Assembly: GCA_900540855.1 (NCBI GenBank)
Contig: UQHK01000004.1
Location: forward strand, 62,001-126,000
DNA: 64,000 nucleotides
Source: an uncultured Collinsella sp.
Lineage (GTDB): Bacteria; Actinomycetota; Coriobacteriia; Coriobacteriales; Coriobacteriaceae
Direction: 5' to 3'
Shown: piece by piece, positions 1-8,477 of the stretch
How the letters are laid out: the number at the start of each line of letters is the position of its first letter
Position numbering within the stretch: position 1 is the first letter of the stretch
Program-made: the position numbers and the translations under genes
Notes under the pieces: model-generated
The model's database searches: none
Told to the model about the DNA's origin: nothing
The model's input: the letters and a program-made list of their open reading frames with translations, nothing else

Positions 1-220
1 TGCCGAGCACCAAATACTCGGTAAAATGCGCGCACTTACGAACAACAAAGTTGGTCACCCATTCATATGGAAGTCCCACGCCGTGCAGGAAACCGCGGAT
101 AGCTTCCATGACCGTTAGGCTCAGTGAGCCCGACCCCGAGCCGGGAACCAGCGAATTGCCCCAGATCAAGAGCGCCATCAGGCAGGTTACGACCGCCCAT
201 TTTCGATTGATCTTAACCAT
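1..220 (-). CDS. VanZ-like membrane protein, N-terminal part (cut by window edge)
   Basis: The first 73 codons are visible and the gene runs off the left edge. The product begins MVKINRKW, has a hydrophobic segment at about residues 9-25, and reaches KCAHFTEYLVLG, which fits the VanZ-family signature (basic residue, then H-F-x-E-Y). VanZ proteins are small integral membrane proteins. The founding member gives low-level teicoplanin resistance, but most homologues have no assigned role. The ATG lies 8 bases after the stop of the gene at 228-1628, and a GGAGG sits about 12 bases upstream inside that gene, so co-transcription and possibly translational coupling are likely. The family call rests on the N-terminal third only. 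Confidence 0.7.
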   Translation of the reverse strand, partial: MVKINRKWAVVTCLMALLIWGNSLVPGSGSGSLSLTVMEAIRGFLHGVGLPYEWVTNFVVRKCAHFTEYLVLG

Positions 221-227
221 GCAGAAG

Positions 228-1628
228 TTATGCCTCCGCACGGAGCGGCGCGAAGCTGGCGGTACCGCCCTCGATAACGCTCAGATAAGCACGGCCCGTA
301 CGCTTGGCGGTAGAGGACTGAAGACGCTCGATCTCTTCCTCGAGGATCTGATTGACGCGCTCGTGACGACGATTTTCCATAATGCCGGCGGCAATAGCCT
401 CGGCCCGCTCGATGCTCTCACGCGAGATACGGGCAGTATCCTCGGGGAACACAGCGCTGTGACGGCCGACATAGGCGGGGGCAGCAGGCTGAGGGGCAGC
501 GACGGGAGCGGGGGCTGAAACAGGAGCAGGCTCGTCAATCTCATCCAGAATCGCGGTGGCGGCGGCCCACATACCCTCGTGGCCCGAGTAATCGGCCATG
601 GGGACATCAACCTCGAGCGAGGCGTCCGGAAGGTCGCCGGTGTCGATGCGATCTTGGGCATCAATCGATGCGGTGATGGCTGCAGGCTCATCGAGGTCAT
701 CGAGATCGATGCCCGCGGCACCGGAGATGATAGGCATGCTGGCGAGGTTTGCATTGTACGGCGCAGCCTCAGCCGCCTGCTGCTGGGCAGGAGCGCCCCA
801 AAGCGAGCTTTCGGCGGCACGGCGGGCGGCAACAGCCTCCTCGTCCGCGGTCATGGCTTCATCAACGTACGAATTATCGGCAGAAGCGTTCGCGTCCGCC
901 GAGGTAGCGCTGTAGGCGTTATTGACCGCCGCATTGGCAACGAGTGCCACGAAAGCCGCCGTGCTGCCCGCAGGGGCGGCCTGGGAGCCCGACACGGCGC
1001 GTGCCGCGGCGGCGATATCATCGCGATTGAAGGAGCCGGTCTGCCCGCCGTTGGTGAGCTCGTCGATGGCGACTTGATAGACGTCGCGCGAGCGTGCAGG
1101 GTCGCAGCTCACCGGCGAATCGTCGTCGAGCATGCTGTCGATCATGGACCAAGCCTCGGCCTCGTCCATAGCATCTGCGGCTCGAGCGATGGTAGGGACA
1201 CCATCATCGGCATGACGGCGCTGGAACGCACCAGTCAGGCCGGAAAGGAATGCCGAGGTAGACTGCTCCGACTGAGCCTGAGAAGCAGAAGCCGCAGCGT
1301 ACGGAATCGCATCCTGCTGCTGAGCTGGAATCGAGGCGGTCTTGAACTCGCTTTGATGCTGATTGAGATTGGCGGCACCGCCCATGGCATCGGGCTGGAA
1401 CAGACGCTCTTCACGCTGCGCACGATACTCGGAGATACCCAGCGAGGCGGCATAGATACCCACGCCCGCCACCGCGCCCACGGCGAAGGGAGCTGCACCC
1501 GCCACGACCGTCTCGTTCACCGACGAAAACGGCAGCGTCGCGGCATACATAACCACGGGAGCGGCAAGGCCGATCCCGCACGAAAGTCCGGCAAGGACTG
1601 CTCGTTGTGTTGCATCAGAAGAAGCCAT
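228..1628 (-). CDS. Membrane-anchored Ala-rich protein of unknown function
   Basis: I do not recognise a family. The 466-residue product has two hydrophobic segments near the N terminus (about residues 12-36 and 42-66). A long Ala/Asp/Glu/Gln-rich, probably disordered stretch follows. The last 80 residues are charged and helical (RESIERAEAIAAGIMENRR... to EEEIERLQ), probably a short coiled coil. The start is placed at the ATG at 1628 because GGGGAGAG sits directly upstream; an upstream in-frame start adds nine residues but lacks a ribosome site. It precedes the VanZ-like gene and probably shares its transcript. A scaffold or envelope role is possible, but nothing in the sequence shows it. Confidence 0.7.
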   Translation of the reverse strand: MASSDATQRAVLAGLSCGIGLAAPVVMYAATLPFSSVNETVVAGAAPFAVGAVAGVGIYAASLGISEYRAQREERLFQPDAMGGAANLNQHQSEFKTASIPAQQQDAIPYAAASASQAQSEQSTSAFLSGLTGAFQRRHADDGVPTIARAADAMDEAEAWSMIDSMLDDDSPVSCDPARSRDVYQVAIDELTNGGQTGSFNRDDIAAAARAVSGSQAAPAGSTAAFVALVANAAVNNAYSATSADANASADNSYVDEAMTADEEAVAARRAAESSLWGAPAQQQAAEAAPYNANLASMPIISGAAGIDLDDLDEPAAITASIDAQDRIDTGDLPDASLEVDVPMADYSGHEGMWAAATAILDEIDEPAPVSAPAPVAAPQPAAPAYVGRHSAVFPEDTARISRESIERAEAIAAGIMENRRHERVNQILEEEIERLQSSTAKRTGRAYLSVIEGGTASFAPLRAEA

Positions 1629-1873
1629 GAGCTCTCCCCATCTTCCAGCACCCAAATCGCATCATTCAGTTGGCTGCGCGAGAGAAGATGAAGCGGGGCT
1701 ATGCCCCAAAGCAACGGTATATGGTTCGTTTCATCTGCGTTTTCCGTCGCGAAGCTTAAAAGTTATTATGCGAAACCGTCCTGTCGATTGCAAGTGACGA
1801 TGTCGGATTGAAACGGGAAACCTGCTGCTCGTCGGTCTTACGGTCAAAAATAAGCGCGGAGCGGCGCTATAGA

Positions 1874-1904
1874 AAAGGGCCGAGGCTCAAAGCCCCGACC
1901 CTTT
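1874..1904 (-). terminator. Intrinsic terminator after rho
   Basis: Read on the minus strand, a GC-rich stem (GGGTCGGGGCT pairing with AGCCTCGGCCC, loop TTG) is followed by TTTTC, about 40 bases after the rho stop codon. Confidence 0.7.
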
Positions 1905-1941
1905 ATCGCATTGATGACTATCGCTGCGCGTGGATGACAAC

Positions 1942-4488
1942 CTAGAACGTCTGCTCGTAGTCGCTGTGTTTTTTGGCCGAACGCACCAGGAACTCCTGGT
2001 TGGTGTTGGTGCCCTTAAGACCCTTGATAAACGATGCGGCTGCGCGCTCGGTGTTGTTCATGCCGGCAAGAATGCGACGCAGACCAAAGACAAACGGACG
2101 CATCTGCTCGTCGACCAACAGGTCCTCGTTACGCGTACCGGAGGCAACGGGGTCGATAGCCGGGAAGATGCGGCGGTCGGCCAGGTCGCGGTCGAGCTTA
2201 AGCTCCATGTTGCCGGTGCCCTTGAACTCCTCAAAGATGACTTCGTCCATCTTGGAACCGGTGTCGATGAGGGCAGAGGCCAGGATGGTAAGCGAGCCAC
2301 CGTTCTCGATATTGCGGGCTGCACCCAGGAAGCGCTTGGGCGGATATAGGGCCGCCGAATCGACGCCGCCCGAAAGGATGCGGCCCGAGGCGGGCGCCGC
2401 CAAGTTGTAGGCGCGGGCGAGGCGCGTGATGGAGTCGAGCACCACCACGACGTCGCCACCCAGCTCTACGATGCGCTTGGCGCGCTCGATGACGAGCTCT
2501 GCCACGCGGGTGTGGTTGTCGGCAGGCATATCGAAGGTCGACGCCACAACCTCGCCCTTGATGGAACGCTGCATATCGGTGACCTCTTCGGGGCGCTCGT
2601 CGACGAGCAGGCAGATGAGGTGCACCTCGGGGTTGTTAATCGAGATAGACTGGCAGATCTTCTTGAGGATCGTGGTCTTGCCGGCCTTGGGCGGGGACAC
2701 GATCAGGCCGCGCTGGCCCTTGCCGATCGGTGACACGATGTCGATGGCGCGGCCGGTAATAGAGTCCTTGCCGTGCTCCATGCGCAGCGGCTCGTTGGGA
2801 TAGACCGGGGTGAGGTCGCCGAACTTGGGACGGTTGCGAATCTGCTCGGGGTCCAGACCGTTGACGGTCGTGATTTTGGCGAGGCCGGCGCGCTTGTCGC
2901 CGCCGCGCGAAGGACGCAGCGAGCCCTCGATGACGTCGCCCGTGCGCAGGCGCGCGGAGCGGATGAGGTAGGCGGGCACGAAGGCGTCGTCGTTGGACTT
3001 CATGTAGCCATGGGCGTGGATGATGCCGGAGCTGTCCGGGCGAATCTGCAGAATGCCCTTGATGTCGCGGAAGCCCTCGGCCTTCGCAGCGGTGACGTAG
3101 ATTTCCTCGACGAGCTCGGCCTTCTTCTTGCCGGTCGTCTCGATCTCGAACTCCTTAGCCTTCTCGCGCAGCTCAGCGACCTTCATGGCCGCGAGTTCCT
3201 CGCGCGAAAGCGTGGGCTCGGTGGGAGCGGCATTACGCTCCTTGTTGCGCTGTTTGCGATCGCGCTGGCGGTTGCGACGGTCGTTGTTGCGGTCGTCCTT
3301 ACGCTCGTTGCGCTCGTCGTTGCGCTTGTGCTGGCGACGGTTGGGACGAGTGCCGTCTTCGCCCTCAGCGGGGGCGGCACCATCGGTTGCGGCGGTGCCA
3401 ACATTGGCCGCGGCGGCGTCATTGGCCTCGGCGCCAGAATCAACCTGCGCTTCGACATCCTGCTGCTCGGACGCCTTGGCCTTAACGGACTTCTTACGAC
3501 CGCGCTTGGGCTTCTCGGACGCAGGCTGTTCGACGTCCTGGGCCTTGGCGACATCAGTCGACGCATCGGCGGTCGTCTCGGCAGAATCCTCGGACGCACC
3601 CTTCTTGGCAGCCTTGGCCTTGGACGTGCGCTTAGCAGCAGTACGACGGCTGCGACCGGGACGGACATCGGCGGGCTCGGCATCGGCGGGAGCGGCCTCG
3701 GAAGTCGTAGCATCCTGGACGGGTGCATCGGCAGCGGTTGCAGACTCGGCGGTCGCCGCAGCATCCCGAGCGGCGGCGGCTGCGGCTGCGGCCTTCTCTG
3801 CCTCGACGAAGGCCTTGGGCTTGCGACCGCGACGGTGCGGGCGCAAAGCCGGATCGACAACGGGAACTTCGCTGGCCTCGACAGGCACAGCGGGCTCAGC
3901 AGGCGATGCGCCCTCCCCTGCCGCGGAACGGACCGAAGCCTCAGTGAGCTCGGGGGCTACCTGTTCCGCAACTTGCTCGGCCTTAGCAGCCGTGCGGCGG
4001 CATGTGCGCGGTGCCGGCTTCTCGGTCGGCAGGTCGGCGGCAGGGGTCTCGATGGCGGCAGGCGTCTCGGGCACAGACGGAGCTGCAAGCTCGGTCAGAG
4101 CCGCGGCCTCGCGCTCGGCAGCACGACGGCGGGCGCGCACCACCTGAGCCTCGCTAATCTGCGCCAACGCACGTGCCTGCGCGACCTCATCGGAAATCGG
4201 CACCGAGGAGTCAGCTGCAACGGTGCGCTTGGCGCGCGTCGTGCGCGTGGTACGGCGCTTGGGCTTGGTGACCTCCTCGCCGTCAGCGGCAGGCTTGGCC
4301 GTGCGGCGCGCGAGCCTGGGCTTTGCCGGAGCAGCCTCCTCACCAGTTGCAGGCGCAGGCGTCGAAGCAGCCTTAGGCGTCTCGGGAGCCGAGGCTTGCG
4401 CGGGCGCCGCGACCTGGTCCGACGCAACCGGTGCAGCGGGAGCGGCTTGCGTCGTCGTTATTTCGATTTCTTGCTGTTGATCAGACAC
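1942..4488 (-). CDS. rho: Transcription termination factor Rho with long N-terminal extension
   Basis: Rho is a hexameric ATP-dependent RNA translocase that releases RNA polymerase from untranslated transcripts. The C-terminal 420 residues hold the normal protein: the Rho-N helical region (LSREELAAMKVAELREKAKE), the cold-shock-type RNA-binding fold (SSGIIHAHGYM), a Walker A loop (PPKAGKTT) and a Walker B strand (VVVVLDSITRLARAYN). About 420 residues precede this core and are rich in Ala, Glu, Pro, Lys and Arg, ending in an Arg/Asn/Asp-rich stretch (RNERKDDRNNDRRNRQRDRK). Such extensions are known in actinobacterial Rho and add RNA affinity. The total of 848 residues is about twice that of E. 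coli Rho. The start is a GTG with only a weak ribosome site, so the exact N terminus is uncertain. Confidence 0.96.
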   Translation of the reverse strand: MSDQQQEIEITTTQAAPAAPVASDQVAAPAQASAPETPKAASTPAPATGEEAAPAKPRLARRTAKPAADGEEVTKPKRRTTRTTRAKRTVAADSSVPISDEVAQARALAQISEAQVVRARRRAAEREAAALTELAAPSVPETPAAIETPAADLPTEKPAPRTCRRTAAKAEQVAEQVAPELTEASVRSAAGEGASPAEPAVPVEASEVPVVDPALRPHRRGRKPKAFVEAEKAAAAAAAARDAAATAESATAADAPVQDATTSEAAPADAEPADVRPGRSRRTAAKRTSKAKAAKKGASEDSAETTADASTDVAKAQDVEQPASEKPKRGRKKSVKAKASEQQDVEAQVDSGAEANDAAAANVGTAATDGAAPAEGEDGTRPNRRQHKRNDERNERKDDRNNDRRNRQRDRKQRNKERNAAPTEPTLSREELAAMKVAELREKAKEFEIETTGKKKAELVEEIYVTAAKAEGFRDIKGILQIRPDSSGIIHAHGYMKSNDDAFVPAYLIRSARLRTGDVIEGSLRPSRGGDKRAGLAKITTVNGLDPEQIRNRPKFGDLTPVYPNEPLRMEHGKDSITGRAIDIVSPIGKGQRGLIVSPPKAGKTTILKKICQSISINNPEVHLICLLVDERPEEVTDMQRSIKGEVVASTFDMPADNHTRVAELVIERAKRIVELGGDVVVVLDSITRLARAYNLAAPASGRILSGGVDSAALYPPKRFLGAARNIENGGSLTILASALIDTGSKMDEVIFEEFKGTGNMELKLDRDLADRRIFPAIDPVASGTRNEDLLVDEQMRPFVFGLRRILAGMNNTERAAASFIKGLKGTNTNQEFLVRSAKKHSDYEQTF

Positions 4489-4743
4489 AGTGTTTGCTCA
4501 ACTTTCTTTTCAAGCCCTGTGATCACATGCTCCCTGCATAAACCTTCAGGGCGGCTAAACAGTCTAGTTCCGTTCAAAACGACGGACATCATTGATCTGT
4601 ATCGAGATGATTGCGTCAACTACGCAGCGTTAGTGTAACACAACCGCCGCCACCTGCAACTTAGTCATTAGGGGCGTTCTTAAACGACTAGTCAAAAGGG
4701 ACACTCTTTGGTCTACCACCCACAAATCAGACTGCCTCCGCCA

Positions 4744-4893
4744 AAACTATGGCGGTTTACTACGACGAATCGATCAACCGCGACCACTCCGAAACATGTT
4801 GAACTAAAACCGCAGGTAGATGCCTTGCGCTTTTTTGCGAAAAGCCGGCGTGGTTGGAAATTCCCAATTCATCGTAGTAAACCGGCATAGTTT
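4744..4893. repeat. 150-bp element with 27-bp inverted arms
   Basis: The left arm (4744-4770, starting AAACTATGGCGGTTTACTAC) and right arm (4867-4893) are inverted copies with two mismatches over 27 bases. The interior contains ACTAAAACCGCAGG and a small TTGCG-TTTTTT-CGCAA-like hairpin. The design resembles the element at 11358-11521, which also has long arms and an AAAACCGCAGG core. Confidence 0.75.
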
Positions 4894-4937
4894 CGTATTT
4901 CCAGCAGTTCCAAATTCGTCAATACGTCGGCATTTGC

Positions 4938-4971
4938 GAAAAAAGCCCGACCTCCGTGGGAGATCGGGCTT
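4938..4971 (-). terminator. Intrinsic terminator after argS
   Basis: On the minus strand, GCCCGATCTC, loop CCAC and GGAGGTCGGGC are followed by TTTTTT, 47 bases after the argS stop. Confidence 0.85.
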
Positions 4972-5017
4972 ATAGGGCTCAGTTAAACCAAACCTACACG
5001 GTCAAATGACCCGCAGC

Positions 5018-6871
5018 TTACATCTGCTCGGGAGCGGAGACGCCAACGAGGGTGAGCACCAGGGCGAGCGACACGCGGACGGCGTCGCAAGCGGCCAGAC
5101 GGGCGCGCGAAAGCTCGGGGTCGACGGGACGGCCCTCGCTCGGCAGCACCTGGCAGGCAGCGTAGAAGCTGTGGAAGTCGCCGGCAAGCTCCTCGGCAAA
5201 GTGCGTCAGACGGAACGGAGCGCGGTCGCGAGCGCAGCTGGCAATCAGGTCGGTGAGCTCGTTGAGCTTACGCGAAAGGGCGAGCTCGGTCGGGTCAGTC
5301 AGCAGCGAGTAATCGACGTTCTCACCGATGGCCTTGGCGGCGACGGCCTTCATGCCCATCTCGTCAGCCTGCTCGGCGGTAACGTCGGCGGCGCGACGCA
5401 GGATGGAGCACACGCGGGCGTGAGCGTACTGCACGTAGTACACTGGGTTGGAGTTGTCGCGCTTCTTAACGGCCTCGATGTCGAAGTCGACCATCTGGTT
5501 GGAGCTCTTGGAGATGAGCGTGTAGCGAGCGGCATCGGAGCCGACCTCGTCGACGAGCTCCTGCAGGGTCACCATGGTGCCCTTGCGCTTGGACATACGG
5601 ACGGGCTTGCCGTTACGCAGCAGGTTGACGAGCTGGCCCAGTAGAACCTCGAACTTGCCGGGGTAACCCAGAGCGTCGCAGACGCAGCGGACGCGCTCGA
5701 TGTAACCGTGGTGGTCGGCACCCCAAATGTCGATGACGTGATCGACGCGCTGGAACTTATCCCAGTGATAGGCGACGTCGGAGGCGAAGTAGGTGTACTC
5801 GCCGTCGGACTTGATCAGGACGCGGTCCTTGTCGTCGCCCAGATCGGTGGAGCGGAACCACAGGGCGCCGTCCTTGGTGTAGAGGTAGCCCATCTTGTCG
5901 AGCTTCTCAAAAGCGCGGTCGACGGCGGAGGTGCCGGCGGTCTCGCCCTCGGTGTCCTTCACATACAGCGAGCGCTCGGAGTACCAACGGTCAAAGTCGC
6001 AGTTGACGGCGTGGCAGAGGTCGCGCATGTTGTCGACCATCTTCACGTAGCCGCGCTCACGGAAGCTCTCCATGCGCTCCTGCGGATCGGCGTCGACCCA
6101 CTTGTCGCCGTCGGTGCGCCAGAACTCGGCGGCCTCGTCGATGATGTAGTCGCCGCCGTAAGAGTCCTTGCCCAAGGTCTCGGCAAAGTTGTCCTGATAC
6201 GGATGGGTCTCGGGGTGCTCGTCGTTCTCGTCGGCAACAAAGGCGTCACGGTCGGCGATCAGCAGCTTGTGAGCCTCGTCGATATCAACGCCCTGCTTGG
6301 CGATGATGTCGGCAAGCTGCATATAGCGCGTGCTGATGGAGTTGCCGAAGGTGTTCATCTGAGAGCCGTGGTCATTGATGTAGAACTCACGCTGGATGTC
6401 GTAACCGGCGTGGTCCATGACGCGGCAAAGGGAGTCGCCCAGAGCGGCCCAGCGGCCGTGACCAATGTGCATGGGGCCGACGGGGTTGGCGGAAACGAAC
6501 TCGACCTGGGTCTTCAGGCCACCACCGACGTTGGACTTAGCGAAGTCCATGCCCTTCTCGCGAGCCTCGCCAAAGATGGCATTCTTGACGGCAACGGAGA
6601 GGTAGAAGTTGATGAAACCGGGGCCTGCGATTTCGACCTTCTCAATCGCGGGGTCCTCGGGCATATGGGCAACGATGGCCTCGGCGATCTTGCGCGGGGC
6701 GCAGTGAGCCAGCTTGGCGGACTTCAGGGCCATGGTGGAGGTCCACTCGCCATGAGAAGTGTCAGCCGGCCGCTCGATAGCGCAATCGTCAAGTTCAAAT
6801 GCGGAAAGGTCGCCGGCCTCCTGGGCCGCAGCAAGCGCAGCGCGTACCAGCTCTTCAATCTTCTCGGGCAT
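5018..6871 (-). CDS. argS: Arginyl-tRNA synthetase
   Basis: A class I aminoacyl-tRNA synthetase that charges tRNA-Arg. The 617-residue product has the N-terminal Arg-tRNA additional domain, the HIGH-type motif (ANPVGPMHIGHGRWAALGD) at about residue 130, the KMSKS-type loop (VRMSKRKGT) and the C-terminal DALR anticodon-binding helices ending in SLALVLTLVGVSAPEQM. The start at 6871 (MPEKIEEL) is chosen because a near-perfect AAGGAGG lies just upstream; the reading frame stays open further upstream but has no ribosome site there. A strong terminator follows. The gene stands alone, divergent from carD. Confidence 0.97.
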   Translation of the reverse strand: MPEKIEELVRAALAAAQEAGDLSAFELDDCAIERPADTSHGEWTSTMALKSAKLAHCAPRKIAEAIVAHMPEDPAIEKVEIAGPGFINFYLSVAVKNAIFGEAREKGMDFAKSNVGGGLKTQVEFVSANPVGPMHIGHGRWAALGDSLCRVMDHAGYDIQREFYINDHGSQMNTFGNSISTRYMQLADIIAKQGVDIDEAHKLLIADRDAFVADENDEHPETHPYQDNFAETLGKDSYGGDYIIDEAAEFWRTDGDKWVDADPQERMESFRERGYVKMVDNMRDLCHAVNCDFDRWYSERSLYVKDTEGETAGTSAVDRAFEKLDKMGYLYTKDGALWFRSTDLGDDKDRVLIKSDGEYTYFASDVAYHWDKFQRVDHVIDIWGADHHGYIERVRCVCDALGYPGKFEVLLGQLVNLLRNGKPVRMSKRKGTMVTLQELVDEVGSDAARYTLISKSSNQMVDFDIEAVKKRDNSNPVYYVQYAHARVCSILRRAADVTAEQADEMGMKAVAAKAIGENVDYSLLTDPTELALSRKLNELTDLIASCARDRAPFRLTHFAEELAGDFHSFYAACQVLPSEGRPVDPELSRARLAACDAVRVSLALVLTLVGVSAPEQM

Positions 6872-7213
6872 AGATCCTCCTTGTGTTAAAGCCCCCGAGC
6901 TCTTGGTCACTCGTAGGGCAAAAGCCAGAGTTTGTAGCACTCTATCACAAGCGACGGGCACTGTCGCAGGGTAAAGCCAATCGAAATTGCATATGCACAA
7001 AATTGACTACAGCTTGTATGGACTCACTCAAAGATGCCGGTCTGCCTGCAGATTATGCACGCGTTGAAAATGCATAAAGGTGTGAATGAGCTGTGTCTTT
7101 TATCGAATACTCTTACCTATCAGAGTTGTGTGCTTTTCCTGCATAAAGCGAGGATTTGCGCACGTCAGCGTGTTATTCTAGACATACGTAAATTCGTATA
7201 AGTTGGAGGTAGC

Positions 7214-7699
7214 ATGTTCTCAATCGGTCAACACGTCATTCATCCGGGTCAGGGAGTCTGCACCGTCGTCGGTTTTAGGGACGACACACCGCAGCCCATG
7301 CTGTTGCTCGAGACCAAGCAGGGGCATGCGCAGACGATCCTTATGTACCCCGTGGCGCAGGCCGACCGTTTGCACGCTGCCATCTCGCAGCAAGATGCCG
7401 AGCACCTGCTGAGCCACTACGACGAGCTGGAGTGCGACACCTTTACCGAGCGCAACAGCTCGCTTGAGGAGACGCACTTTAAGCAGCAGCTCAAGCTGGG
7501 CGCGCCCGAGACGGTCCGCGTGGCAAAGACCATGATGCACCGCATTCGTCAGGCCGAGGAAGCAGATAAAAAGCCCAGCTCTTACTACATGCGCGTACTT
7601 AAGGAAGCCAAGCGCCGCTCCATCGAGGAATTCGCCGTGGCCTTGGGCGTCACCGAGGAGGACGCCGAAGCTCGCCTAGCCCGAGCCGCCCTCAACTAA
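7214..7699 (+). CDS. CarD-family transcriptional regulator
   Basis: CarD-type proteins bind the RNA polymerase beta subunit through an N-terminal Tudor-like (RID) domain and tune open-complex stability at rRNA and other promoters. The 161-residue product opens with the family's MFSIGQHVIHPGQGVCTV, followed by the short beta domain to about residue 60. A helical DNA-interaction domain rich in charged residues follows (DKKPSSYYMRVLKEAKRRS). TTGGAGG lies 6 bases before the ATG. It stands alone between argS (divergent) and the HD hydrolase, with a repeat hairpin just after its stop. Confidence 0.92.
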   Translation: MFSIGQHVIHPGQGVCTVVGFRDDTPQPMLLLETKQGHAQTILMYPVAQADRLHAAISQQDAEHLLSHYDELECDTFTERNSSLEETHFKQQLKLGAPETVRVAKTMMHRIRQAEEADKKPSSYYMRVLKEAKRRSIEEFAVALGVTEEDAEARLARAALN

Positions 7700-7711
7700 C
7701 CCATCCGCGCC

Positions 7712-7753
7712 AAAAACCACCACAAAGGGGACAGACACCTTTGTGGTGGTTTT
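7712..7753. repeat. Palindromic repeat R1, copy 1
   Basis: AAAAACCACCACAAAGG and its inverted partner flank the core GGACAGACA. It could act as a bidirectional terminator between carD and the HD gene. It is one of seven R1 copies in the window; this one has a single core change (AGAC for AGGC). Confidence 0.9.
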
Positions 7754-7807
7754 CTTGTTCTAGTAGTATTCATTCTTATCGATACCCACGAGCACAAGGA
7801 GTCTCTT

Positions 7808-8407
7808 ATGGCAGAGCCGCTTACCGCCGGAATCACCCGCGACCGCGCGTTCGAACTGCTCAACGAACACAACAAGGACCCGTTCCACATCACCCATGGC
7901 GAGACGGTCGAGGGCACTATGCGCTACTTTGCGCGCGAGTTCGACCCCGAGAACGAGGAGTTTTGGGGCATCGTCGGTCTGCTGCACGACCTGGATTGGG
8001 AGGAGCATGAGGACGACCCCATGAACCACACCATCTATGCTGCCGAGATTCTTGAGGGCGAAGGTGCGTCTCCCGAGCTCATTCGCGCCATCCAGACGCA
8101 CACGTCGGACTTCAACACCTCGCTGCCCAAACCCGAGCTGCAGATGGAAAAGATCCTGTTTGCCTGCGATGAGCTCACCGGCCTGATCGGCGCTGCAGTC
8201 ATCATGCGCCCGAGCAAGAGCGTTATGGACTTTACGACCAAGTCGCTCAAGAAGAAGTTCAAGGACAAGCGCTTTGCCGCCGGCTGCTCGCGCGACGTGA
8301 TTTCGCAGGGCGCCGAGATGTTGGGCTGGGAGCTCCCCGAGCTCTTTGACCGCACCATAGCGGCCATGCAGTCCTTCGCCCCCGACCGCGATACCTTCCA
8401 GGCCTAA
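7808..8407 (+). CDS. HD-domain hydrolase
   Basis: The 199-residue product carries the HD signature: His in HITHGETVEG, then LLHDLDWEEHEDDP with the His-Asp pair at about residues 59-60, and a later His (AIQTHTSD). HD proteins are metal-dependent phosphohydrolases acting on nucleotides or other phosphate esters; the substrate cannot be told from sequence. The length and the single HD domain match the small stand-alone group often annotated as HDIG-domain proteins. The start ATG follows AAGGAG. R1 repeats lie on both sides, so it is probably a single-gene transcript. Confidence 0.85.
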   Translation: MAEPLTAGITRDRAFELLNEHNKDPFHITHGETVEGTMRYFAREFDPENEEFWGIVGLLHDLDWEEHEDDPMNHTIYAAEILEGEGASPELIRAIQTHTSDFNTSLPKPELQMEKILFACDELTGLIGAAVIMRPSKSVMDFTTKSLKKKFKDKRFAAGCSRDVISQGAEMLGWELPELFDRTIAAMQSFAPDRDTFQA

Positions 8408-8422
8408 CCGCCCACGCCACCT

Positions 8423-8463
8423 AAAACCGCCACAAAGGGGACAGGCACCTTTGTGGCGGTTTT
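8423..8463. repeat. Palindromic repeat R1, copy 2
   Basis: AAAACCGCCACAAAGG pairs with CCTTTGTGGCGGTTTT around the core GGACAGGCA. The stem carries a paired change (CCGCC/GGCGG in place of CCACC/GGTGG), so base-pairing is kept. Confidence 0.92.
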
Positions 8464-8477
8464 CGTTTACGAGGGGT

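Larger units (their letters stand above)
4489..5017. other. Gene-free stretch between rho and argS
   Basis: No convincing gene is present. The left part (4489 to about 4700) should hold the rho promoter and leader on the minus strand. The centre holds an inverted-repeat element (4744-4893) and the right part holds the argS terminator (4938-4971). Confidence 0.7.

Noticed and set aside
2773..4638. A 621-codon open frame antisense to rho.
   Set aside because: It mirrors the GC-rich, low-complexity rho coding region, gives a Gly/Arg/Leu-rich product with no family pattern, and has no ribosome site.
4708..4890. A 60-codon open frame between rho and argS.
   Set aside because: It lies within an inverted-repeat element and has no ribosome site.
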